Origin: Thalassiosira profunda
Lineage: Eukaryota > Bacillariophyta > Thalassiosirophyceae > Thalassiosirales > Thalassiosiraceae
Assembly: GCA_036939355.1 (NCBI GenBank)
Contig: JALLAP010000255.1
Location: forward strand, 1-16,906
DNA: 16,906 nucleotides
Reading direction: 5' to 3'
Below, in pieces: positions 12,101 through 16,906 of the stretch. The notes below the pieces were generated by a model. The model was not told where the DNA came from. It saw nothing but the letters and a program-made list of their open reading frames with translations, and searched no databases. The number at the start of each line of letters is the position of its first letter. The first letter of the stretch is position 1. The translations under genes and the position numbers were made by a program.

Positions 12101-15100
12101 TCCGATCCTTGACGAAGCCAGACTTTGACGCCCTGTCGGACGGTGTCGCTGCAATTCCGGATGCGACTAAATTTGACGTTGTGAGGAAACCAAAAATGAT
12201 CTGCGCAGGGAACAGCCAGGCTATCTCCATCGAAGTCGACGACAGCGTCGCTAACGCCGTGACGCTGAAGTTTTGTTCTTTGCTCGAGTTTGAGCTTGAC
12301 GGGTCGTTTGAGGGGGTAAGTTTCCGGTTGCCCTCGTTCAATTCCCTTCAGTATGCAGCTGCTGAGAAAGATGTTCTCCTCTTCACTCCTTAGGGCGGAC
12401 TCCTCGATCTCGTCGAAGACAACTATGGCCTCTCGCTTGAGGGAGGTTTCAATTTGTTTGGAGCTCTGACATTCGGGGCGGAACTTACTGCTGCAAGGGA
12501 CCCAGGCACCGGCACCATCTTAGTTTCAGCCAAATTCGACCCCATCACGGCGCAGCTGGATGTGGGGGGCGATCTTTTTGCTACTGTCTCGTTGGGAATG
12601 ATCGATATCGAGGGAAGATTGGATGTCGCTCTTTCAGGCAGCTTCTCCTTCGCCTATTGCGACAACTGCACGGAGGATATCGTACTCATCGACTTTCCGG
12701 ACGGTTCGACGGCGCCCAGTTTTGACCTCCCTTGCAACTCCTCCGATTGCTGCGAAGCGAATTCCACATACGTCAGTCCTCGCAACACGTCTAACTTTTA
12801 CTTCAATAAGCGCCTGGGGTACGACGTGAGCGGAGAGCTGTCGCTCTCCGTAGATGGCAGCGGCATAGCTGGGTTGGAGGAAGTAGGAACTGGACTGACA
12901 TTTGGAATTGCTGACTGCAACGCGTTGGACGACAGTCCACCGGAGATCACTCTTCCTGACGTCCAAGGTGGGTGCTTTTCTAGTGTTGCGCAGCTGTTGG
13001 ATTGCTTTCGTCGCCTCACTAGTTTCGCCATATTCGTTTGCAGCCTTTCTGGACTCCATCAAGTTCTCTCCTCAAAATGCCGTAAATTTTCTCCTGGTGG
13101 TCGACAGTGTAAGTCCAGAGCTAGTGATTTCGATTCAACCGATCGCTTTTGAGTCTCTAATGCAATGGCATGTGACGCTGAACAGATGCTGGCTGAAGCC
13201 ACGAAGAACAAAGCCTTCGACATCAGGGTACCTCTGCTTAATACTTCATTAACCGAAGTATTCCAGGTTGGGAAGGTCATCACCCGGGAGCTGTTCAAGT
13301 TTTTCGTCAAGGTGGAGGACTTCGACGACCGTGCACTGAAGAGTCTCACGTTTGCCGGGGCACAGAATATATCTGCGATTGATGGAAATGAAACCACCTT
13401 TGAGCTATATTTCATTGCGTCGGTCGATCTGGCCACCAATCCCATAGCAGCCAACGCAGAAGCGCTCAGGAATCAAGCCAAAGATGCGTGCAATGTCACA
13501 TTTGGAGCATTCAACGACGCCACGGACAAAGACGAGTACATACAAAATGTCTTGGGCAGCATTCCCAGTGGCTGCGGATTTTCTGCGTGCAATGAGACTA
13601 GTTGCGAAGCCGTTTTCGATGAAAAAGGCAAGGTGGTGGAGGAGTACAGGAACTGTCCCTGCGATCTTGTGATTGGCCTGGACGAGGAAGACAAGTTCAT
13701 CATTCGCACGGTGTCGTACAAGGGAGAGAATGCGACAGACCCCAACAACGCCACGCTGGTGGGTCTCTTCGAGCCCCTTTCCAACGCAACTTTGGCTGCA
13801 TCAGACTTCTATGGGATCCCCATCAATGACCCGTCCACCCCGGCGATCGTCCCCAGGTTTAAAACGCTTCAAGACCTTGCTGATCGCATCGGCCACGCCA
13901 TCACTGACTTCACGGGTGTCAACACGACCATAATCGTTTCGTACCAGGAAGGCACACCGGGCAGCTTCGTGTTTGGAATCACGTTCGAGAAAGGATTTTC
14001 CTCTCCACCTTTGTCATTCAGCTCCTCCGTCTCTCTTGGAGACTTTGCGCAGCTGAGTGTGGTGGAGTCCAGCCTTTCCGTCGACGGAGGCTTCAAGTTG
14101 AGCGGGGAGTTTGGCGTAAGTAGAGATCTCTGCTTTGTATGCGATCAGCTCTCGCCTGTTCTCGCAATCTAATCAGCCCCTTCCTTCTGCAACATGCAGG
14201 TGTTGTTTGCGGCGGACGAGACAGAGTCACTGAAGCTCATTGGAAAGTTGGATGATTGTGTTGATTTCTTGCCCTTCAACCTGACTATTACTTGGGTGAG
14301 CTCGGACATGTGTGCTAGCCCGGTGGATGGCAAATGCACGACCCCTGTCCAAGTGACTGAGTGTGGAAATATGACGGATTCTTCGGGCTCCAATGCAACC
14401 ATTGCAGACATCGAAAATGCATTTGCTTCCACAGAGCTTTCCAGTGATGTATCGATAAGTGAGGTTGGAAGCTCGGTGCTTGTCGTATCGTTCAATGAGT
14501 CCTTCTCCTATGTGGAAATGGCCGTGTCAAAACCCAATAAATTTGGCCTGGGGACCCCCTACAACTACACTGCTGGCACCACCACCAACGACATTCAGAA
14601 GAAGCGAGGCTTCCAGATTGCTGCCGGGCTGCTGGAAATTGCAGCAAACATTCAGGTTGGCGGCTCTGCGGTTATAGCTGCTAATGTGGGCGATGTGATA
14701 GAGGTCGAGGCCGACGTGGGGGCTGATTTCGGAGGGTCCCTGCAGCTTCGCGCGGGAAAGAAGGGCCAATTGCTGCCAGTGAGCAGCTTCCTTTCCAAAA
14801 CCAAGAACATCACACAGCCTGAGAATGCTGGCTTTGCGACGGCGAAAATCACGTTCGATGGAACCCTTGATGCCGATGTGTCTGCCAACGAGCCATTTGC
14901 CCTAGACTCGTTTGCTTCTGTCCAGGGCGGCTTCAATGTCCCATACGTCCTAGATCTGCTGGACAGGGGAAACGCGACTGAACGAGAAGAAGGGACATTC
15001 GTCCTGCCCAAGCCAGACATTTATTTTGAGGTCGACTTGCCATCGTTCGACCTTAGTAACTTGAGCTTCAAGGATGTGATTCAGCTCTTGCAAACCTCCA

Positions 15101-16906
15101 TTGGGCTCTTGACTGGAGAAGAGGAGGGTGACACAGTGGATTCCTGCTCGGGCGGCCTACTGGGCGCCGAACTTTTTGGGAAGAACATTTTTGTCTACAA
15201 GATCCCAGTTATAGGGTACAGCGCGTGCGAGGCCGCCGGCTTTCTGCAGGTGGTGGTTGATGCCGTGGATACGCTCGTCAACGACTGCCCGGAATGCAAC
15301 GATGACAACTCCACGGACAGTTCCGGCACCTTCCAGGTGCTCGAAGATAAGCTGCAAACGCTCCTACAAGGTACGTTGAATGGCCCTGATGTCTTTTCTT
15401 CCGCAATGCCTGAGTGCTCATGCTCTCGCTGCGGCTAATTCTCTCCCCAAACCCTACAGATGGCGTTGGTGGGTCGCCTACCGTTTCGCTGGTTACTGAA
15501 TCAACAGACGAAGTGTCAGTGCTGGAGCTCGAGATCACGCTGTTCTGGTCCTTTGCAGAGGCTAGAGATCTTCAGATCGACTTGGATGCGATATTCGAAG
15601 GTCTGGAGCTGGACGACGATATAGCGACGTTCGCAAAGGGCGTAATTGCTTTTGATGGAGCCGCAACGACAGCGATTGAGGGCAGTCTGGCTTTCACACT
15701 AGGAATTGGGCTCCAGTATGTGAAGGAATCTGGAGATATTCGTCCCTACATCAAGGGCACCACCGGTAAGTGGCAGCAAACTGCGCCTGTGCTTCATTAA
15801 CATCAGTGCTGTTCTTCTAACGTTTTTCTCTACCACATAGGCCTTGAGCTTGGCTTTGCCATTGATTCGGCTGCAGAATTCGAGGCCACCATCGGTTAGT
15901 ATCCACTTTTCCACAGCCCTTTTTGACTCGACGCCGGCCAACACTCACTTTCGCTCTCGCACCCATAGGTCCCTTTTCCGCGGACGTGTCCGTCGACTTC
16001 GTGGTGGATAACTTGGGAGACAATGTTAGGGTTAAATTCGGCCTGGATTCCGAGTTCAATTACTTCCTCGGCGATGAGGAGCAGAGCAGCAGTCAGACTG
16101 CGGTCCAATCAACGGGGGGTCGACGCAGACTTCAAAGTGTTGGTAACTCCACTATTGACGCGGCTGGCAGCACCTCCATCATCGACAAGGCTAGCAAGCA
16201 GATCGGCTCCATTGCAGATCTGAAAAACCTGACAGATGTTTCCTTTAGTGGTGGGTTCGAAGCCGTCGTGGATGCAACGCTCGATTTGGGGGATGTTCTG
16301 GGCGAGGCAGGCGCTTCGATCACCGTGTCCTGCCAGGACCTCAACAACATAATCCAAGGGAAGGCCGGCGCTGTGAGCGTCTTTTACGAGACGGACTTCA
16401 TTGAACTTCCCGATATACCTTCCTTCTTGGACATCCTCCTGTTCGAGCCTCGGGGCATCAGCGAGGCAGTAGAGGGCATATTCCAAGCGGCGGAAGACCT
16501 CACTATAGGCAAGCGTGGGGTTCTGACTAGCTTTGACCTCCCATTCATAGGTCCGGAACTGCGGAGGGCCCCCATCAATGCCGGCACGGAAAGAAATTTC
16601 ATCGGCCAGGCCAAGAGGGTCGTCGTTGGGACACTGGACGAGGAATTGAGTTCATATCTCCCCGAGGACAACCTTAACGCGACAGTTGCCGATTTGGCGG
16701 GGGAAGTGCTCAACGACCTATTGGGAGATTCGGGCATTGGCATCTTGCGGGACAACATTACTGTCACCTACTTCAAACACTCGCCTGTGGGCGATCCCGT
16801 GAACGGGGTGCAAGAGTACACTACAACAAGCTCAAGCACTTTCGATGGATCAAACGAAGTCAAGAGCCTCATGTGGACCATTCCCTTTGGTCAGGAAATC
16901 ACCTTT
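108..16906 (+). CDS. Giant modular membrane-anchored surface glycoprotein, partial at both ends
   Basis: A single plus-strand gene fills the window. Joining 28 exons gives 4,760 codons without a stop and with consistent phase at all 27 junctions; the last codon ends exactly at 16906 and the frame is still open. The product has a hydrophilic start, a duplicated multi-pass membrane region, then about 4,300 acidic residues rich in alternating beta-strand patterns. By hand count the large part carries about 65 N-glycosylation sequons (NxS/T), against one in exons 1-6, so it is probably lumenal or extracellular. It contains repeated DxDLFD/VDFD signatures, RRL motifs at module junctions, two Pro-Ser linkers and several Cys clusters. 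I do not recognise a named family for the whole protein. A role in cell wall, adhesion or surface scaffolding is inference. The part upstream of 1988 could belong to a separate gene, although the splice from exon 6 to exon 7 looks good. Confidence 0.88.
300..466 (+). other. Intron 1
   Basis: GTGAGC donor and an ATTCAG acceptor preceded by a CT-rich tract (roughly 417-460). It is 167 bases, longer than most introns of the gene. An in-frame stop (TAG at 363-365) prevents read-through from exon 1. Confidence 0.65.
509..730 (+). other. Intron 2, the longest in the model
   Basis: GTGAGT donor at 509 and TTGTACAG acceptor ending at 730, 222 bases. It contains a GGGGCGGGGCGGGG tract around 646-659. 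I see no convincing additional exon, but at more than twice the usual intron length an alternative exon could be hidden here. Confidence 0.6.
857..917 (+). other. Intron 3, uncertain donor
   Basis: The acceptor (TCTGCAG ending at 917) is good and the frame must change between exons 3 and 4. The only suitable GT that keeps phase 0 without a stop and leaves a plausible intron length is GTACAC at 857, giving a 61-base intron, the shortest in the gene. The GTACTG at 844 leads to a stop when joined to the phase-compatible acceptor at 940. The true exon 3 end may differ. Confidence 0.4.
918..1911 (+). other. Exons 4-6: multi-pass membrane region
   Basis: After an acidic-polar start, exons 4-6 encode several hydrophobic segments: around the exon 4/5 junction (1090-1290), 1321-1377 (SIIALLTAAFVVASF core), 1480-1560 (ALFGAFLALASVGWTW core) and the start of exon 6, 1750-1827 (a proline-interrupted Val/Leu/Ile run). 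The exact number of spans is unclear. Two copies of a unit with a VGWxWPxAWK motif, a polar linker and SSLGAxVNLEAALI are present. Exon 6 ends with a short polar tail. A membrane anchor for the large C-terminal part is the simplest reading; topology is not visible from sequence alone. Confidence 0.65.
999..1800 (+). repeat. Tandem duplication across an exon-intron-exon junction
   Basis: Copy 1 runs from about 999 to 1290 and copy 2 from about 1531 to 1800. The offset is 532 bases at the left end, 529 at the donor and 522 at the acceptor. Exonic bases 1085-1130 and 1614-1659 differ at about one position, and the identity continues through the GTAAGTT donor. Introns 4 and 5 share a central GCTCTAACG, probably the branch site. 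Intron and flanking exon ends were therefore copied together. The encoded copies are VGWVWPAAWK... and VGWTWPMAWK..., each followed by a hydrophobic segment. Confidence 0.85.
1988..2102 (+). other. Hydrophobic segment at the start of exon 7
   Basis: Exon 7 opens directly after the CTGCAG acceptor with MLSILGLLAAPLLALLSPP, followed by Arg/Lys-rich residues (RPARARPFKLKHG). This could be the last membrane span before the large domain. Because it begins with Met and resembles a signal sequence, it could also be the start of an independent secreted protein. The intron before it (GTATGT donor, pyrimidine tract, CTGCAG acceptor) and the open upstream frame favour continuity. Confidence 0.55.
2103..3274 (+). 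other. Ectodomain module 1 (exon 7 and start of exon 8)
   Basis: The first module begins with a leucine-rich, probably helical stretch containing one Cys (SGEISCQL), followed from about 2440 by alternating beta-strand patterns with sequons (NVS, NWS, NFS, NVS, NAT). It reaches the signature DDDIFD at 2885-2902, is cut by intron 7, then VSFNFDLC at 3011-3034. A second helical stretch of about 75 residues follows and ends at IPCSGRRL (RRL at 3266-3274). The Cys at 3032 and the Cys at 3257 bracket this helical part and may pair. No known catalytic motif is visible. The many Asp residues could bind calcium, which is inference. Confidence 0.6.
3275..4529 (+). other. Ectodomain module 2 (exons 8-10)
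   Basis: After the RRL motif a short linker contains a second RxL site (QRMLQDD, RML at 3308-3316), then a LADAI-type helix start and beta-strand patterns such as GEVAFDVTIRLE. The signature EDEDLFDD lies at 4066-4089 and VDFDVC at 4108-4125. The following helical stretch crosses intron 9 and includes HLCEEI, again giving two Cys in this segment. It ends at the basic island beginning with GRRAL at 4530. The signature is 335 residues after that of module 1. Confidence 0.6.
4530..4667 (+). other. Arg/His-rich basic island with repeated RxL motifs
   Basis: About 46 residues rich in Arg, His and Lys interrupt an otherwise acidic protein. They include GRRAL (4530-4544), KRRRRALR (4575-4598), RPRRL (4629-4643) and RHLQ (4656-4667). 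The island sits between a helical stretch and the next beta-rich module, the same place where single RRL motifs sit elsewhere. It could be a processing region removed from a precursor, or a polyanion or mineral contact; neither is shown by the sequence. Confidence 0.65.
4668..5997 (+). other. Ectodomain module 3 (exons 10-12)
   Basis: The module starts with an ALGDLMDAI helix and a SITGGYEGSL strand. Exon 11 carries regular strand patterns and ends with the signature NEDLFG (5419-5436) and FSVDFDL (5452-5472), with intron 11 immediately after. Exon 12 is a leucine-rich, probably helical stretch with sequons NGT, NLS and NFT, and a DFDFSFDG motif around 5686. This copy lacks the Cys after VDFD and has no RRL at its end. 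The signature is 390 residues after that of module 2. Confidence 0.58.
6079..8501 (+). other. Ectodomain modules 4 and 5 (exons 13-17)
   Basis: Two module lengths (833 residues between clear signatures) lie here. A degenerate signature, TVDFDQ (VDFD at 6624-6635), ends exon 13 and runs across intron 13 into GFDFDIDIDV. A complete one, SDDDLFSD with a weaker YEIDM, ends exon 17 (8449-8501). Exons 14 and 17 show strand patterns such as ANFSFDGTF and LSFSGGYNS. Exons 15 (64 bases) and 16 (152 bases) are small and flanked by strong GTGAGG and GTGAGT donors. Sequons include NET, NLS, NNT, NFS, NST and NGT. Confidence 0.55.
6645..6729 (+). other. Intron 13, likely GC-AG
   Basis: The best donor is CAG|GCGAGT at 6645, one base away from the gene's usual GTGAGT. 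The only nearby GT donor that also keeps phase 0 is GTTCAG at 6639, a poor match. Choosing one or the other only adds or removes Val-Gln. The acceptor is CACCACAG ending at 6729, after a CT-rich tract. Confidence 0.6.
8603..9089 (+). other. Exon 18, first part: helical segment, RRLQ junction, next strand block
   Basis: Directly after intron 17 the protein reads ICPLVNATS (Cys at 8604-8606), then a helical stretch with NAT, NFT and NGT sequons, ending with DCNLSGRRLQED (Cys at 8805, RRL at 8820-8828). This is the same arrangement as in module 1: Cys after the signature, Cys a few residues before GRRL. After RRLQED a KIKDAI helix start and strands (ITIEGEVM and following) lead into the first Pro-Ser linker. 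Confidence 0.6.
9090..9269 (+). other. Pro-Ser-rich linker 1
   Basis: About 60 residues of PS-rich spacer (PSSSPSTSSVP, RPSMRPSRSFSPSLKPS, VQPSLSAVPS). Such PSxxPS spacers are common in secreted stramenopile proteins and are probably extended and O-glycosylated. Unlike linker 2 it has no obvious long nucleotide repeat. Confidence 0.85.
9270..10534 (+). other. Ectodomain module 6 (exons 18-20)
   Basis: After linker 1, strand patterns (FDISFSLELSLGE and following) run to a degenerate signature split by intron 18: SISVSPM|LQLDSPN, then FSVEFDV at 9813-9833. It aligns by eye with the SIKNEDLF...FSVDFDL of module 3. The helical part follows with Cys in PAFCLD, GGDCTT and FDPCDY, sequons NVT and NYT, and ends at DGGRRL (10535-10543). 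Confidence 0.55.
10535..10648 (+). other. Second basic island bounded by RRL motifs
   Basis: Between GRRL (RRL at 10535-10543) and HHQRRLAEED (RRL at 10640-10648) lie about 30 residues with net positive charge (PPRSQIMKRGGVMRAVR, GHHQRRL). Position and composition match the first basic island at 4530-4667, including His pairs, while the sequences themselves are not clearly alignable. Confidence 0.6.
10649..11551 (+). other. Ectodomain module 7 (exon 20)
   Basis: Begins at AEEDQPLFSLPLLDDLL, with strands such as LSFDFDFGEGKKELLLSLSF. A complete-looking module follows with sequons NDT, NTT, NST and NIS, and the signature YVDEDLLDDQ (DEDLLDD at 11327-11347). The VDFD half is replaced by SNISIATD. 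A helix-like tail precedes intron 20. This is the last clear copy of the signature. Confidence 0.55.
11686..12048 (+). other. Pro-Ser-rich linker 2
   Basis: About 120 residues of PSxxPS spacer in exon 21, including the twice-repeated LPSTKPSMSFQPSTS. It joins the signature-bearing modules to a different set of domains. It is free of sequons and Cys, as expected for a flexible, O-glycosylated stalk; that role is inference. Confidence 0.88.
11701..11898 (+). repeat. 108-base tandem repeat inside linker 2
   Basis: Two copies, 11701-11790 and 11809-11898, with a period of 108 bases (36 codons) and only about eight differences over 90 bases; a core starting at 11731 and 11839 is almost identical. 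The low divergence suggests a recent or repeatedly homogenised duplication, and copy number may vary between strains. Confidence 0.88.
12049..12967 (+). other. Post-linker domain (exons 21-22) with a Cys cluster
   Basis: After the linker a helix (LSELKTEIVEAFRSL) leads to strands. Exon 22 has a strongly alternating pattern (GMIDIEGRLDVALSGSFSF) and a Cys group: YCDNC at 12655-12669, PCNSSDCCE at 12730-12756. Sequons NCT, NSS, NST and NTS cluster with the Cys. It ends with LTFGIADCNAL and a GTGGGT donor. I do not recognise the fold. Confidence 0.55.
13044..14115 (+). other. Exons 23-24: sequon-rich domain with a Cys cluster
   Basis: Exon 23 (65 bases) encodes AFLDSIKFSPQNAVNFLLV, then exon 24 runs 310 codons. 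It has nine sequons (NTS, NIS, NET, NVT, NET, three NAT, NTT) and a compact Cys cluster: Cys codons at 13573, 13588 and 13603 (GCGFSACNETSC) and 13654 and 13660 (NCPC). The second half is a DLADRIGHAIT helix followed by strands. The cluster is too small for a confident EGF-type call. Confidence 0.55.
14200..15370 (+). other. Exon 25: beta-rich domain ending in an IPVIG motif
   Basis: Exon 25 begins with VLFAADETESLKLIGKL, a Cys pair region (DMCASPVDGKC, TECGN) and nine sequons. From about 14600 come regular Gly/Ala/Val strand patterns (NIQVGGSAVIAANVGDVIE). Around 15030-15260 a segment reads VDLPSFDLSNLSFKDVI, then KIPVIGYSACEAAGFL (IPVIG from 15202), closing with NDCPECNDDNST. A similar pairing of a 'LPxFxL' helix and a 'PxIG' motif returns in exon 28. 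Confidence 0.55.
15460..15894 (+). other. Exons 26-27: strand-repeat segment
   Basis: Exon 26 (306 bases) encodes an acidic segment and strands (IEGSLAFTLGIGLQYV). Exon 27 (54 bases) encodes LELGFAIDSAAEFEATIG. Both exons are symmetric (phase 1-1), so either could be skipped or duplicated without changing the frame. The text across 15841-16020 is reminiscent of strand repeats in giant bacterial surface proteins. Confidence 0.6.
15969..16906 (+). other. Exon 28, open at the window end
   Basis: The exon begins GPFSADVSVDFVVDN after a CCCATAG acceptor and is open for 312 codons. RRRLQ at 16121-16135 marks another module junction, followed by VSFSGGFEAVVDATLDLGD. Further on come LPDIPSFLDILLFEP, a helix (ISEAVEGIFQAAEDL), FDLPFIGPEL (LPFIG from 16538), another helical stretch and MWTIPFGQEITF at the end of the window. 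The arrangement resembles the one in exon 25. No stop and no donor is used before 16906. Confidence 0.7.

Larger units (their letters stand above)
3266..16135 (+). other. RRL / RxLQ motifs at module junctions
   Basis: Sites: SGRRL 3266, RMLQ 3308, GRRAL 4530, RRL 4635, RHLQ 4656, SGRRLQ 8820, GRRL 10535, QRRL 10640, RRRLQ 16121. Most follow a helical stretch and precede the start of a new beta-rich module; Gly precedes five of them and Gln follows four. In diatom silaffin-type precursors an RxL motif marks endoproteolytic cleavage. Extending this to the present protein is inference. Confidence 0.55.
108..16906 (+). other. Exon map of the giant gene
   Basis: Exons: 1 108-299; 2 467-508; 3 731-856; 4 918-1130; 5 1228-1659; 6 1750-1911; 7 1988-2912; 8 3006-3606; 9 3693-4291; 10 4381-4929; 11 5021-5474; 12 5546-5997; 13 6079-6644; 14 6730-7320; 15 7420-7483; 16 7594-7745; 17 7831-8501; 18 8603-9691; 19 9779-10056; 20 10140-11551; 21 11644-12315; 22 12394-12967; 23 13044-13108; 24 13186-14115; 25 14200-15370; 26 15460-15765; 27 15841-15894; 28 15969-16906 (open). 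Intron phases in order: 0,0,0,0,0,0,1,2,1,1,2,1,0,0,1,0,2,2,1,0,0,1,0,0,1,1,1. All introns end in AG. Donors are GT, mostly GTGAGN or GTAAGN, except intron 13 (GC). Junctions were placed by eye from donor, acceptor and frame agreement. Least certain are the exon 3 end (GTACAC donor) and whether exon 2 starts at 467 or 470. Confidence 0.82.

Overview
The window looks like nuclear DNA from a eukaryote, most likely a stramenopile alga. Three things point there: dense short spliceosomal introns (mostly 70-110 bases) with GTRAGT-type donors, pyrimidine-rich ends and CTAAC-like branch sites; Pro-Ser linkers of the PSxxPS type common in secreted diatom, brown-algal and eustigmatophyte proteins; and RRLQ motifs of the kind seen in secreted diatom proteins. 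The genus cannot be fixed. A eustigmatophyte of the Nannochloropsis type would fit the mid-50s GC and the CT-rich introns, but that is a guess.

Essentially the whole window is one plus-strand gene, open at both ends. I joined 28 exons (108-16906, 27 complete introns). Every junction keeps the frame, giving 4,760 codons with no stop and neither the true start nor the true end. Exons 4-28 are well supported; exons 1-3 and intron 3 are weaker. I see no second gene, RNA gene, mobile element or CRISPR array.

Layout: (1) 1-107, probable partial intron. (2) Exons 1-3 (108-856), hydrophilic. (3) Exons 4-6 (918-1911), a multi-pass membrane region built by a tandem duplication of about 525 bases that copied an exon-intron-exon junction; introns 1-6 are all phase 0. 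(4) Exon 7 opens with one more hydrophobic stretch, then about 4,300 residues of acidic, sequon-rich, beta-strand-rich sequence run to the window end.

The large region is modular. A signature of the form 'D-E-D-L-F-D ... P ... V-D-F-D-(L/V)-C' recurs about every 335-435 residues up to about 11350. After it comes a leucine-rich, probably helical stretch that often ends at an RRL/RxLQ motif, where the next module begins. Two modules are followed by Arg/His-rich basic islands. Two Pro-Ser linkers (9090-9269 and 11686-12048) interrupt the array, the second with a 108-base tandem duplication. From about 12394 the protein changes to Cys-containing beta-rich domains. The last exons (15460-16906) remind me of repeats in giant bacterial surface proteins.

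My overall reading, which is inference, is a membrane-tethered giant cell-surface or wall glycoprotein, possibly cut at RxL sites into several mature polypeptides. No function can be assigned from known domains.
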